Part shown: positions 35,344 to 44,526 of the stretch, piece by piece
Position numbering within the stretch: position 1 is the stretch's first letter
How the letters are laid out: the number at the start of each line of letters is the position of its first letter
NCBI RefSeq assembly: GCF_007992715.1
Contig: NZ_BKAU01000007.1
Coordinates: 186,001-250,000 of the forward strand
Length of the DNA: 64,000 nt
Direction of reading: 5' to 3'
Source of the DNA: Chitinophaga cymbidii
Lineage (GTDB): Bacteria > Bacteroidota > Bacteroidia > Chitinophagales > Chitinophagaceae
Made by a program: the position numbers and the translations under genes
The notes under the pieces: model-generated
The model's database searches: none
What the model saw: only the letters and a program-made list of their open reading frames with translations
What the model was told of the DNA's origin: nothing

Positions 35344-36957
35344 ATGAGAAGGCTTCTCCTGGTATTGTTTGCCGGCTGTATGCTGACAAACGCGCTTGCA
35401 CAACAAAAGACTTTTTCCCGCGCGGACACGCTCCGCGGTACGCTCACGCCTGAACGAAGCTGGTGGGACGTGACCTATTACGATCTCAAAGTGGAAGTAC
35501 TCCCCGCACAAAAATCCCTGCAGGGCAGCAATACGATCCATTACCGCGTGCTGCGGCCCGCTTCAAGAATGCAGATCGACCTGCAAGCGCCGCTGCAGAT
35601 CGACAGCATCGTGCAGAACGGCCAGCGGCTTTCCGTCACGCGCGACGGCAATGCCTGGTTCGTAGACCTGAAAGCGCCGCAGGTCAAGGGAAAGATCATG
35701 CGGCTGACCGTGTATTACCAGGGCAAGCCGACAGAAGCCAAGCGCGCACCGTGGGACGGCGGTGTGGTATGGGGACAGGATTCCCTGCACCGCCCCTGGA
35801 TCGCAACGGCCTGCCAGGGCCTCGGCGCCAGCGTGTGGTGGCCGAACAAGGATCATCAGACCGAGGAGCCGGACAGCATGCTCATCAGCGTGAAAGTGCC
35901 GGATGGTCTTGTGAACGTATCCAACGGCCGCCTGCGCAGCAGGGAAAACAATACGTACGTGTGGTTCGTGGACAATCCCATCAATAATTATGATGTGGCG
36001 CTCAACATCGCGCATTACAGCAATTTCACCGATCGTTATAAAGGCGAAAAAGGAAATCTCGATCTGAGCTACTGGGTGCTGGACTACAACCTCGCCCGCG
36101 CCAAAACGCATTTTGAAGTGGTGAAGCCTATGATGCAGTGCTTCGAGCACTGGTTCGGCCCCTACCCTTTTTATAAGGACAGCTACAAGCTGGTGGAAAC
36201 GCCCCACCTCGGCATGGAGCACCAGAGCGCCGTGGCGTACGGCAACCAGTACAAAATGGGCTACCGCGGCAAAGACCTCTCCGGCTCCGGCTGGGGAGAG
36301 AAATGGGATTTCATCATCATCCACGAAAGCGGCCATGAATGGTTCGGCAACAACATCACCACCAAAGATATCGCCGATATGTGGGTGCATGAATCGTTCA
36401 CCAACTATTCGGAAACCCTTTTCACGGAATGCCTGTACGGGAAAGAAGCGGCGGAACAATATGTGCAGGGCATCCGCAAGAACATCCAGAACGACATTCC
36501 CATCATCGGCCCTTACGGCGTGAACCAGGAAGGTTCCGGCGACATGTATTATAAAGGCTCCAACATGCTGCATACCATCCGCCAGGTCATCGGCAACGAT
36601 GAAAAATTCCGGCAGATCCTCCGCGGCCTGAACAAAACCTTCTATCATCAGACCGTAACCACCAGACAAGTGGAAGCATACATCAATCAGCAGTCCGGCA
36701 TCGACTTTTCAAAGGTCTTCGATCAATATCTCCGCTACCGTAATATCCCCACCCTGCTGTTAAAACAACAGGGCAGCCTGGTCACCTACCAGTGGAAATC
36801 GGATGTGCCGGGATTCGACATGCCGGTAAAGGTAAAGGTGAACGGCAAATGGCAGATGATCCATCCCGTTGCCAACGAGCCTAAAAAAGTACAGCTGAAC
36901 GATGAAGAGCCGTTGGAAGTGGATAATAATTTCTACATCAACATCACCCGCAGGTAG
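35344..36957 (+). CDS. M1-family zinc metallopeptidase (aminopeptidase-like)
   Basis: The ATG at 35344 gives a signal peptide MRRLLLVLFAGCMLTNALAQ; the longer upstream frame overlaps the divergent gene and is rejected. The mature protein has the substrate motif GMEHQS and the gluzincin zinc site HESGHEW (His327, Glu328, His331) with Glu350 eighteen residues later, all in order. M1 enzymes trim N-terminal residues from peptides. The 537-residue length fits the compact Bacteroidota secreted form without the long C-terminal helical domain. Its neighbour encodes a peptide-binding lipoprotein, which fits a peptide-scavenging role. Confidence 0.93.
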   Translation: MRRLLLVLFAGCMLTNALAQQKTFSRADTLRGTLTPERSWWDVTYYDLKVEVLPAQKSLQGSNTIHYRVLRPASRMQIDLQAPLQIDSIVQNGQRLSVTRDGNAWFVDLKAPQVKGKIMRLTVYYQGKPTEAKRAPWDGGVVWGQDSLHRPWIATACQGLGASVWWPNKDHQTEEPDSMLISVKVPDGLVNVSNGRLRSRENNTYVWFVDNPINNYDVALNIAHYSNFTDRYKGEKGNLDLSYWVLDYNLARAKTHFEVVKPMMQCFEHWFGPYPFYKDSYKLVETPHLGMEHQSAVAYGNQYKMGYRGKDLSGSGWGEKWDFIIIHESGHEWFGNNITTKDIADMWVHESFTNYSETLFTECLYGKEAAEQYVQGIRKNIQNDIPIIGPYGVNQEGSGDMYYKGSNMLHTIRQVIGNDEKFRQILRGLNKTFYHQTVTTRQVEAYINQQSGIDFSKVFDQYLRYRNIPTLLLKQQGSLVTYQWKSDVPGFDMPVKVKVNGKWQMIHPVANEPKKVQLNDEEPLEVDNNFYINITRR

Positions 36958-37006
36958 TTTATAGCCATGGCGTAATGTTTGCGGGCAATAGAGCAAATAT
37001 TCGCTT

Positions 37007-37429
37007 ATGAAAGACAAAATACAGACCTTCTTTGCGGCTTATGAACAGCGCTTCAATGATGCCCTGGCGGGACAGCAGGTGGATGTTAACGAAACAACGG
37101 CCGCATTCGCGGATTATTTCGTGGAGTCCAGTCCCGCCGGCGTAATGGGTGGAAAAAACGATGACCAATTCAAAGAACAGATCCCCAAAGGCTTTGAATT
37201 CTACAGAAGCATCGGCACCCTCTCCATGAAGATCGGGCAGCTGGACATCACCGAACTCGATGAGTTTCATGCGATGGCGAAGGTGCATTGGATTTCTGCT
37301 TACAAAGGCAACCGGCAGATAGAATTTGATGTGCACTATTTCCTGAACATGTTGAATGGCACGCCGAAAATATTTGCGTACATCACGGGAGATGAACAGA
37401 AGGTTTTATCGGAAAACGGACTCGTTTAA
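37007..37429 (+). CDS. NTF2-like / SnoaL-type small protein
   Basis: The 140-residue protein has the layout of an NTF2-like alpha+beta barrel: an N-terminal helix (MKDKIQTFFAAYEQRFNDALAG), a VESSPAGVMGGKNDDQF turn and C-terminal strands including HAMAKVHWISAYK and IEFDVHYFL. Family members serve as enzymes or binding proteins, and nothing here indicates which. It lies 49 bases after the peptidase. Confidence 0.75.
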   Translation: MKDKIQTFFAAYEQRFNDALAGQQVDVNETTAAFADYFVESSPAGVMGGKNDDQFKEQIPKGFEFYRSIGTLSMKIGQLDITELDEFHAMAKVHWISAYKGNRQIEFDVHYFLNMLNGTPKIFAYITGDEQKVLSENGLV

Positions 37430-37434
37430 TTCCC

Positions 37435-37442
37435 TATCTTTG
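37435..37442 (+). promoter_or_regulatory. -7 promoter box just before the DciA-like gene
   Basis: TATCTTTG matches TAnnTTTG and ends 4 bases before the start codon, so transcription would begin at or next to the ATG. Confidence 0.5.
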
Positions 37443-37446
37443 CCAC

Positions 37447-37734
37447 ATGCGTTACAAGGTAGTGAGTATGGGCGACGCCCTGAAGGAGTTCCTCAACAAA
37501 AGCCGTTACAAACCGCGGCTGATGGAGGTCCGCATACAGGAAAACTGGGAACAGGTGGTAGGCAAGACCATTGCGCGTTACACCGAAAGCGTGCAGCTGT
37601 TCGACGGCAAGCTGGTGATCACCACTACCGTAGCGCCGTTAAAGCAGGAACTGAATTATTCGAAAGACAGGATCATCCGGCTGGTGAATGACATGCTTGG
37701 GGAAGATATTGTGAAGGAAGTGATGATCCGTTAG
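37447..37734 (+). CDS. DUF721 / DciA-like protein
   Basis: This 95-residue protein has the DUF721 pattern MGDALKEFLNKSRYKPRLMEVRIQENWEQVVG followed by TESVQLFDGKLVITTTVAPLKQEL. DUF721 includes DciA, which loads or works with the replicative helicase in bacteria lacking DnaC, so a role in replication initiation is plausible. It overlaps the convergent DUF4252 gene by 4 bases and probably has a leaderless transcript. Confidence 0.82.
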   Translation: MRYKVVSMGDALKEFLNKSRYKPRLMEVRIQENWEQVVGKTIARYTESVQLFDGKLVITTTVAPLKQELNYSKDRIIRLVNDMLGEDIVKEVMIR

Positions 37735-38243
37735 ATATGATCGTACAGCCTGTTCACGAGGCGGTTCAGGTCATTGATCGTAATTTTTGTACGCAGGTGC
37801 ATCATCATAAAATCATCATCGTGACGGATCAGCAGCACCAGGTTATCCAGCCGGTCCTCATTCTTTCCCTGGCTTAATACTTCAATGTTCGCCCCTTTCC
37901 TGCTTATTTCCGCGAGCGGCTCAAAGTGGCTGTTTCTGTAAAGATCTTCTTTCAGCAGGTTAACGGATTCCCGGGTCACGTCCCCATCGCCGATAGCATA
38001 TACCCGTAACTTTCTCACTTTTTTCAGGGCCCATTTCAGATCGCGGGCATCACCGTCGAGCGCTTTATTGGGTATGAACCAGCTGATCATCCGGAAGGGA
38101 AACAGGTTGAGGCCGAAGCTCTGGCTAACGGTAGCGTCGCCGTATTCGTCGGTGAACTGGCGGAGCTGTTTGCGCTGTGCGCTGGCGCTGAGAGCGGTAA
38201 AGCTGAGGACAAGGATGAGTAAAAAGCGGTACATAAGGATCAT
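37731..38243 (-). CDS. DUF4252 family secreted protein (second copy)
   Basis: The 170-residue protein has a signal peptide ending SALSASAQ-like (…LSASAQ) and the DUF4252 pattern KKVRKLRVYAIGDGD with a C-terminal DDFMMMHLRTKITINDLNRLV. The family is largely confined to Bacteroidota and has no known activity. An ATG three codons inside (38234) is an alternative start. It is the last gene of the ECF sigma module. Confidence 0.82.
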   Translation of the reverse strand: MILMYRFLLILVLSFTALSASAQRKQLRQFTDEYGDATVSQSFGLNLFPFRMISWFIPNKALDGDARDLKWALKKVRKLRVYAIGDGDVTRESVNLLKEDLYRNSHFEPLAEISRKGANIEVLSQGKNEDRLDNLVLLIRHDDDFMMMHLRTKITINDLNRLVNRLYDHI

Positions 38244-38293
38244 GTTTTATGGTGATAGGATACGCCGCGGATGGAGGGCGGCGTTTTCCATTG

Positions 38294-38815
38294 TCATTTT
38301 TTCTTTTTCGGCAGCTTGGTCAGGTTTTCGAAGCCGTCGATCTTGATATCGCCGGCGATCTCCGCGATCTCGTTCAGGCTGATGTCGCCGAAGAGCGAGA
38401 GGGCCACGAATTCGCTGGGGCTTCCCACGAGCATGATCAGCTCGGCGATGTTGCCCTTGGGCGTTTCCTTGATCATGAACTTCACGTCCGCGTCCTGGTT
38501 GCGGACGGTCATCAGCTCTTCAAGATCGGCGGTGAGGAACTGCGCGGCTTCCGCGTAGAGCTTCTTGCCGTCTTTCGCGTTCTCTTTCACGAGGATGCGC
38601 AGACCTTTGAGCTTGCCTACCACGTTGGACAGCTTTTGCACGTCCGGGTCGTCAACGGACAGCTTGGAGAACATGGAGAACATCTTCGGTGTAATGTTGA
38701 TCACGGTAAAAGCGGGATCATCCTGGTACTTCCGGAAGAACTTGTCGATGACCTGCGCGGAAGCGAGCTGGCTGCAGCAGAGGCCGACGACTATGAGGAA
38801 AAGTACTCGTTTCAT
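38294..38815 (-). CDS. DUF4252 family secreted protein (first copy)
   Basis: The 173-residue protein starts with a signal peptide (MKRVLFLIVVGLCCSQLASAQ) and shows the DUF4252 core VGKLKGLRILVKENAKDG and EETPKGNIAELIMLVGSPSEFVALSLFGDI-like strands. It is clearly related to the next gene downstream, 50 bases away, so the two probably arose by duplication. Its place behind an ECF sigma factor and a membrane protein suggests it is an effector or sensor of that stress system. Confidence 0.85.
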   Translation of the reverse strand: MKRVLFLIVVGLCCSQLASAQVIDKFFRKYQDDPAFTVINITPKMFSMFSKLSVDDPDVQKLSNVVGKLKGLRILVKENAKDGKKLYAEAAQFLTADLEELMTVRNQDADVKFMIKETPKGNIAELIMLVGSPSEFVALSLFGDISLNEIAEIAGDIKIDGFENLTKLPKKKK

Positions 38816-38874
38816 GTGATGCTTGATTTGCGTTTAGTTACTGTTTTGTCTGATATGTGGTTTTAGAATAGCCG

Positions 38875-39384
38875 TTAGTTGTTTTTTCCCTGGATCATTT
38901 CTGTTGCGTCGTGGAAATAGCTGAGCTTTTCCATTTGTTCCTTGCCCTTGTTCAGGTTTTTGGAAAGGATCTGCAAAGCGCGTTGCGTTTCCTGGTAGGC
39001 GAGCTTCGGATCGCTGTAAGTGTCGCGGAAAGCGTACGTATCCTGCGGATCATCACGGCGCTGTTGGAAGGAGAACACGCTGTACCCCAGCCCCGCGGCC
39101 ATCAGCAGTACGGCGGCGTATTTCATCCAGCTGTGCCAGAACGGACGTACGATGACGGTGGCGGTTTCCCAGGGCGCCGGCCCGTCCGTGAACAGCTCGG
39201 GCATGGTATCCGCTTCCGCGGCATGATAGTACTGGAACAGCGGCGCCGCTTCCCGCAGGTCGGGTGGCAGCTCACCATGATGATGGGCATAAAAGTCGCG
39301 CAGATGCGCTTCTTCCGCCAGGGACGTTTCACACTCCCAGTACTTGTCCAGCAGTTCCCTGATCTTACTGTATTCCATATACAT
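38875..39384 (-). CDS. Membrane protein, probable anti-sigma factor
   Basis: The 169-residue protein has a cytoplasmic N-terminal part (about 85 residues), one membrane span (about residues 87-105, YAAVLLMAAGLGYSVFSF) and a C-terminal periplasmic helix. This topology, and its 20-base overlap with the upstream ECF sigma gene, fit an anti-sigma factor. No zinc-binding ZAS motif (HxxxCxxC) is present. The assignment is from context and topology rather than sequence identity. Confidence 0.7.
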   Translation of the reverse strand: MYMEYSKIRELLDKYWECETSLAEEAHLRDFYAHHHGELPPDLREAAPLFQYYHAAEADTMPELFTDGPAPWETATVIVRPFWHSWMKYAAVLLMAAGLGYSVFSFQQRRDDPQDTYAFRDTYSDPKLAYQETQRALQILSKNLNKGKEQMEKLSYFHDATEMIQGKNN

Positions 39385-39883
39385 GTAAATTTTGCAGTTG
39401 TTCCCGCACCTGCTTTCTGGCGCGGTGCAGGTTAATTTTCACTTCACTCATTTCTATTTCCAGCACCTCCGCGATCTCCTGGTAGCTCAATCCGTCCATA
39501 TCCCTCAATTGCAGAATGGTGCGGAATTTCTCCGGCAGTTTGTTGATCAGCCCGTGCACCCTGCGCATCAGATCGCTTTGTTCAGCGGTCTGATGCGGGT
39601 TTTGCTGGTGGGTGGCCGGTACTTCCTGCGCGCGGTCCAGATCGTCGGTCATCCTGTACTTCCGGCTCTTGATCTTGTCCAGCGCCAGGTTGCGGGTGAT
39701 GCGCATGCACCATGCTTCCAGGTTCTGCAGTTCACCCATTTTTTCTTTGTTGTGCCACACTTTGACCAGGGCGTCCTGGATGATGTCCTTCGCATCTTCC
39801 TCATTGCCGAGCAAACGAAGCGCAAAGCGGTAGAGCTTCTGCTTGATAGGCATTATTTGAGCAATAAATACTTCGGACGACAT
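39365..39883 (-). CDS. ECF-family RNA polymerase sigma factor
   Basis: The 172-residue protein has sigma region 2 (LLGNEEDAKDIIQDALVKVWHN, WCMRITRNLALDKIKSRKYR) and region 4 (LPEKFRTILQLRDMDGLSYQEIAEVLEIEMSEVKINLHRARKQVRE). ECF sigmas respond to envelope or extracellular signals. The gene overlaps a single-span membrane protein that probably holds the sigma factor inactive, and is followed by two secreted DUF4252 proteins. Confidence 0.94.
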   Translation of the reverse strand: MSSEVFIAQIMPIKQKLYRFALRLLGNEEDAKDIIQDALVKVWHNKEKMGELQNLEAWCMRITRNLALDKIKSRKYRMTDDLDRAQEVPATHQQNPHQTAEQSDLMRRVHGLINKLPEKFRTILQLRDMDGLSYQEIAEVLEIEMSEVKINLHRARKQVREQLQNLHVYGIQ

Positions 39884-39998
39884 ACAGATTTTTAGTTTGG
39901 CGGAAGGAGCTGCCCCTTCAAATGTGTTACAATAAGAAGACGACCCATCAATTGCTTTGTTACAAAATTTCCGGAAATAATTTTAGCGGCGCTGGCTG

Positions 39999-41057
39999 TC
40001 AGTTACTTAGGCGTATCCGCGGGTCTACCAGGCTGTAGAGTACGTCCGCCAGCAGGTTGATGATCACGAAGATGCCGGCGGTGAACAGCACCGCTCCCAT
40101 CACCACCGGGAAGTCGAATTTCTCCAGCGCGTCTACCGTTACTTTGCCGATGCCTTTCCAGCCGAAGATATACTCCACGAAGAAGGCGCCTGCCAAAAGT
40201 TCAGCGAACCAGCCCGTGATAGCGGTGATCACGGGGTTGAGGGCGTTGCGTAAAGCGTGTTTATAGAGGATGATGGTGCGGCCAAGCCCTTTTGCATAGG
40301 CCGTGCGGATGTAATCCTGCCCCAATACGTCCAGCATCGCACTTCGTGTTAATTGTACAATAATTGCCAATGGCCTGATTCCCAGTGTAATAGCGGGGAG
40401 AACAAGATTGCCGAGGTTGAGCACCCTTCCCCTGAAGGGATCGATATCAAAGAGGCTGCCGGTCATATGCAGCCCGGTATAGTCACTTAACACAAAACCA
40501 AAAAGGTAGGCAAAAATGATCCCGGTGAAGAAAGAAGGCGCCGAAATACCGGTCACGCTCGCAAAAACGGCGCTGGTATCCATCCAGGTGTTTTGTTTGA
40601 CGGCTGACAAAATGCCAAGTGCAATCCCGGCGACCGTGGCGAAGATCATCGCCGCAAGCGCCAGCACCAGCGTGCCCGGCAAAGCCTCCGTCAATATCTC
40701 CCACACGTCTTTTTTTCCCTGGTAGCTTCTGCGAAGGTAAGGGGTTTTCAATACCAGGTCTTTCCCCCCTCCCACGCCGAACAGCGCTACGCCGTTGAGG
40801 GAGCTTTGCTGTTCTTCCCTGGTATGAATACCGATGGGCGACAGATCATTGAGGTATAACATGAACTGTACGCCCATCGGTTTATCAAGATGTAATTCCT
40901 TTCGCACATTCTCCAGCGAAGCCACGTCCGCCCGCTGCCCGAGGGTGAGCCGCGCGGGGTCCGCGGGCAGCACGTTGAACAGCAGGAAGATTACGATCAC
41001 CACGCCGAGAAGAACGAGGATGCCGTAACCGAGCTTGCGCAAGAGAAATCGAAACAT
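39999..41057 (-). CDS. ABC transporter permease, OppB/DppB type
   Basis: The ATG at 41057 begins MFRFLLRKLGYGILVLLGVVIVIF, the usual DppB start; the longer frame adds 14 unlikely residues. The protein has about six membrane spans and the permease coupling motif VRTAYAKGLG-like (IRTAYAKGLGRTIILYKHALRNALNPVI). A longer periplasmic loop after the first span (residues about 30-130) is larger than in E. coli DppB. It would form half of a peptide import channel, but no DppC, DppD or DppF gene is adjacent. Confidence 0.92.
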   Translation of the reverse strand: MFRFLLRKLGYGILVLLGVVIVIFLLFNVLPADPARLTLGQRADVASLENVRKELHLDKPMGVQFMLYLNDLSPIGIHTREEQQSSLNGVALFGVGGGKDLVLKTPYLRRSYQGKKDVWEILTEALPGTLVLALAAMIFATVAGIALGILSAVKQNTWMDTSAVFASVTGISAPSFFTGIIFAYLFGFVLSDYTGLHMTGSLFDIDPFRGRVLNLGNLVLPAITLGIRPLAIIVQLTRSAMLDVLGQDYIRTAYAKGLGRTIILYKHALRNALNPVITAITGWFAELLAGAFFVEYIFGWKGIGKVTVDALEKFDFPVVMGAVLFTAGIFVIINLLADVLYSLVDPRIRLSN

Positions 41058-41145
41058 AATATATATTGATCTTTTATCTGCCTGCACTTTCCGTAGCAAC
41101 CGGCGCCGGTCTTCCGCCGGCGAAAGATCCTGAAATCACCTTTTA

Positions 41146-42234
41146 CTACGGTATATCATTATGATGCCACTTTCCTTTGATGGTGCCGTTATCCAGCAGG
41201 ATCAGGCAAGGCGTGCTGCGGCCTGCTGTCTTGATCGCCGTACCGTCCATCTGGAAGAACGGGAACTCCATGCCGTGCGAGGTCTTGAACAGCTCAACAG
41301 CCGCCTGGTTGGAGCTGGTAATGCCATAGATCATCACCTTCCCTTCTTTCCATGACTGCTGCAAGGCTTTCATTTTATCTTCCCAGCCGGAGCCGGCTTC
41401 TTTCACATCACGCACGAGGAAAAGATAAACAGGCCTTGTTTCGGTGAGCACGGCGGAGGTCTGGTTGTTGCCGTCGAAGTCCGTCAGAATGAAATCCTTG
41501 ATCGCCGGTTCCGCATTGCCTTTCTTCACCAGTTCGTCTTTGCGGTCCACATACTTCCAGGTAGTATCCTGCCAGGGGAAGTTCTCTTCCGTGAATTTCT
41601 CCTGCTTGCCGTCTTTTTCATAGATCAGTACGGTCTTGTATACATCAGGCGTGGAGCCGGGGGGCGCTTTCATTTTCTCCGGGATGTTGTTGCCTACTTT
41701 GTAGGGCAGGCAATCCACGATCGGCAGGTGCGCCAGCGTGTACCATTGCAGGATCACGGGGAACAGCACGGCGATGATCATGAGAATGCCGGTTACCTTG
41801 CCGGAGAAGAGCGGCCGGATCTGCTTCCGGTAGATGAATATCACAACGATCATTACCAGCAATATCACATCCTTCCAGAATGACTGTTCAGCGGTGAGCT
41901 TGATGCAGTCGCCAAAGCAGCCGCATTCCCGGATCAGGCCGCTGTACAGCGCGAAGCCGGTCAGGAAGGTGAAAAAGATGATGAGCAGTAATAAAAGAAA
42001 TGAAAAGATGCGCATCCGGTATCCCAGCAGCACGGCCACGCCCGCGATGATCTCGAAGGCGTTCATGATGAGGGAAAAGGCGAGAGAAAACGGGATCAGG
42101 AAGTGCAGGTGCAGCACTTCAAAGAACTCGTCCATCTTGTAACTCAGGCCAAGCGGGTCATTGGCTTTGATCAGCCCGGAAAAAATGAACAGCACCCCTA
42201 CAAGGATGCGGAACAGGGTAAGGATAATCTTCAT
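41146..42234 (-). CDS. BT_3928-like membrane protein: DoxX/MauE-like domain plus thioredoxin-like region
   Basis: The 362-residue protein starts with about four membrane spans of DoxX/MauE type (LFRILVGVLFIFSGLIKANDPLGLSYK) including the cysteine cluster RECGCFGDC, then a fifth span, and a C-terminal soluble half that resembles a thioredoxin fold (PVYLFLVRDVKEAG, TPCLILLDNGTIKG). It may handle disulfide or quinone redox chemistry at the inner membrane; this is inference from the fold. It lies 3 bases after the DUF1599 gene, so the two form an operon. Confidence 0.85.
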   Translation of the reverse strand: MKIILTLFRILVGVLFIFSGLIKANDPLGLSYKMDEFFEVLHLHFLIPFSLAFSLIMNAFEIIAGVAVLLGYRMRIFSFLLLLLIIFFTFLTGFALYSGLIRECGCFGDCIKLTAEQSFWKDVILLVMIVVIFIYRKQIRPLFSGKVTGILMIIAVLFPVILQWYTLAHLPIVDCLPYKVGNNIPEKMKAPPGSTPDVYKTVLIYEKDGKQEKFTEENFPWQDTTWKYVDRKDELVKKGNAEPAIKDFILTDFDGNNQTSAVLTETRPVYLFLVRDVKEAGSGWEDKMKALQQSWKEGKVMIYGITSSNQAAVELFKTSHGMEFPFFQMDGTAIKTAGRSTPCLILLDNGTIKGKWHHNDIP

Positions 42235-42237
42235 TGG

Positions 42238-42780
42238 TTAGTTTTTTTCATCCAGTTGTATCAATGCAAAAACTGCATAGTTAACGATATCTACAAAGTT
42301 GGCGTCCATGCCCTCGGAGATCAGCGTTTTGCCGTCGTTCCGGAGGATCTGCTTTACGCGCAACAGTTTGGTCAGGATAAGGTCTACGAAAGATTCCTGG
42401 CTCATATCGCGCCAGGCTTCGCCGTAATCATGGTTTTTAGCTTCCATCACGCCGCGGATGAAGCTCATTTTGTCGTTATACAAAGCAGACACGGTTTCCA
42501 CGGGCAGGTCGGTATAGGGATCATGCGGCAGGTCCATCTGCATCAGGGCGATCACACCATAATTAATAATACCGCGGAATTCGTTGCTGATGTCATCCTC
42601 CACTTTCTGCACGCCCGTTTCCTGGATGTTGCGGATGCGCTGCGCTTTGATAAAAATCTGGTCCACGATCGATATCGGCCGCAATACCCTCCAGGAAGTA
42701 CCGTAGTCCTTCGTCTTTTTAATAAATATTTCCTTGCTGCTGTTGATAATGCTTTGATATTGTTCCGATGTTCTGCTCAT
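42238..42780 (-). CDS. DUF1599 family protein
   Basis: The 180-residue protein has two similar halves, each with a KTKDYGTSWRVLR or KNHDYGEAWRDMS element, as in DUF1599. Function is unknown; the repeated (K/N)DYG-x-x-W pattern might form a paired ligand or nucleotide site. It is the first gene of the pair with the BT_3928-like protein and is divergent from folP, with only 42 bases between start codons. Confidence 0.85.
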   Translation of the reverse strand: MSRTSEQYQSIINSSKEIFIKKTKDYGTSWRVLRPISIVDQIFIKAQRIRNIQETGVQKVEDDISNEFRGIINYGVIALMQMDLPHDPYTDLPVETVSALYNDKMSFIRGVMEAKNHDYGEAWRDMSQESFVDLILTKLLRVKQILRNDGKTLISEGMDANFVDIVNYAVFALIQLDEKN

Positions 42781-42822
42781 AATGATCTCAGTTAGCGGCA
42801 GATATATTAAATTGCCTGCTCA

Positions 42823-43683
42823 ATGAGTTTCAAAAATACAGTTTTACATAAAGAATTCACCATCAGGTGCCGGGGAAAGTTGGTTGATCTTTCCAAACCT
42901 GTTGTAATGGGCATCATCAACGTGACGGATGATTCCTTTTACGCGGGCAGCCGCACCCGTGAGCTGCATCATATCACGGAGCGCGCGGGCGCCATGCTGG
43001 AGCAGGGCGCGGGGATGCTGGACATCGGCGCCCAGAGCAGCCGCCCCGGTGCGCCGGAAGTAGGCGCCGCCGAGGAAACGGCCCGCCTCCTCCCCGCCAT
43101 CCATTCCATCCTGCACCATTATCCGGACGCGATCCTCTCGGTAGACACCTGGCATGCGGACGTTGCGGAGAAATGCATCCTGGCGGGCGTGGCCATCATC
43201 AACGACATCAGCGCCGGTGAAATGGACGACCGGATGCTGACCACAGCGGCCAGGCTGGAAGTGCCGTACATCGCCATGCACATGCAGGGCACGCCGGCCA
43301 ACATGCAAAAGGACCCGCAATATGAAGATGTGACCCGCGAAGTGCTGGACTACTTCATCCGCAAAGTACACCAGTGCCGGCAGCTGGGCATCCGTGATGT
43401 GATCATCGACCCCGGCTTCGGTTTTGGGAAAACGCTGGAACACAATTACCAGTTGCTGAAAAACCTCCATACCCTGCAAATAGCAGAAACTCCCATCCTG
43501 GCCGGCGTTTCCCGGAAGTCCATGATCTACAGGCTGTTGGGGAACAGCGCGGAAGAAGCCCTGAACGGCACCACGGTGCTGCACACCATCGCCCTGCAGC
43601 AGGGAGCTTCCATCCTGCGGGCGCACGACGTAAAGGAAGCCCTGGAAGCGGTAAAGATCGTTTCCTATCTCAACACATTATAA
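42823..43683 (+). CDS. folP: Dihydropteroate synthase
   Basis: FolP joins p-aminobenzoate to a pterin pyrophosphate in folate synthesis and is the target of sulfonamides. The 286-residue TIM barrel has VVMGIINVTDDSFYAGSR, LDIGAQSSRPGA, DTWHADVAEKC, INDISAG, PYIAMHMQGTP, IIDPGFGFGKTLEHNYQLL and GVSRKSM, all in order. It sits 27 bases before cdaA, an arrangement I recognise from other Bacteroidota. Confidence 0.96.
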   Translation: MSFKNTVLHKEFTIRCRGKLVDLSKPVVMGIINVTDDSFYAGSRTRELHHITERAGAMLEQGAGMLDIGAQSSRPGAPEVGAAEETARLLPAIHSILHHYPDAILSVDTWHADVAEKCILAGVAIINDISAGEMDDRMLTTAARLEVPYIAMHMQGTPANMQKDPQYEDVTREVLDYFIRKVHQCRQLGIRDVIIDPGFGFGKTLEHNYQLLKNLHTLQIAETPILAGVSRKSMIYRLLGNSAEEALNGTTVLHTIALQQGASILRAHDVKEALEAVKIVSYLNTL

Positions 43684-43710
43684 TTAACTGAATATTTCTA
43701 TTTTTACTCC

Positions 43711-44520
43711 ATGCAAGATGTATATAAGTTTTATGGATTTGAGTTCCGCTGGCTGAATGTTCTGGACCTGTTGATCGTTATTTTCCTTGTCATTCAATTA
43801 TACCGGTTACTGAAAGGCAGCCTGGCCTTTAATATATTCATCGGCCTGTTGATGGTATACGCGGCGTACTTCCTGGTACGCTCCATGCAGATGCCCATTC
43901 TCACGAGCATCCTGCAAAACTTTATCAATGTCGGCCTGATCGCCATTATCATCATCTTCCAGCCGGAGATCCGCAAGTTCCTGCTTGTGCTGGGCAAGAA
44001 AACCCCGCTGAGCAAGGACAGCTTCCTCACCAAGCTGTTCCTGCCGGACCGGTTCAAAAGCTACAAGGAAGAAGAGCATATGATCAACGAGATCATCATT
44101 GCGGTGAGCCATATGTCCGCCAGCATGACCGGCGCGCTGATCGTGATCGCCACCACTTACCGCGTGAAATTCGATACCGCGTCCAGCATTGCGATCGACG
44201 GGAACGTGAGCGCAAAGCTGCTGGAAAGCATCTTTGAGAAGAACAGCCCCCTGCACGACGGCGCCCTGATCATCGTGGGCAACAAGATACTCGCCGCCAA
44301 GGTGATACTGCCGGTGTCCGAAAACCCGAACCTCCCCACCCGCGTGGGCATGCGCCACCGCTCCGCCGTGGGCATCACCGAGCACAGCGATAACCTCGCC
44401 ATTGTGGTGTCTGAGGAAAGAGGCACCGTTTCTTTCGCGCAGGACGGGCAGCTGACGCAAAACGTGTCGCTCGAGGAACTGAAAGTGAAATTGTACGAGA
44501 TACTGGTAGACGGGTATTAA
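43711..44520 (+). CDS. cdaA: Diadenylate cyclase CdaA
   Basis: CdaA makes the second messenger c-di-AMP from two ATP. The 269-residue protein has three N-terminal membrane spans (about residues 15-80) and a DisA_N catalytic domain with the DGA motif (Asp183, in LHDGALI) and the RHR motif (215-217, in GMRHRSAVGITE). TATTTTTA, one mismatch from the -7 consensus, precedes the start, but cotranscription with folP is likely. An inverted-repeat element follows the stop. Confidence 0.95.
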   Translation: MQDVYKFYGFEFRWLNVLDLLIVIFLVIQLYRLLKGSLAFNIFIGLLMVYAAYFLVRSMQMPILTSILQNFINVGLIAIIIIFQPEIRKFLLVLGKKTPLSKDSFLTKLFLPDRFKSYKEEEHMINEIIIAVSHMSASMTGALIVIATTYRVKFDTASSIAIDGNVSAKLLESIFEKNSPLHDGALIIVGNKILAAKVILPVSENPNLPTRVGMRHRSAVGITEHSDNLAIVVSEERGTVSFAQDGQLTQNVSLEELKVKLYEILVDGY

Positions 44521-44526
44521 ACCCTT

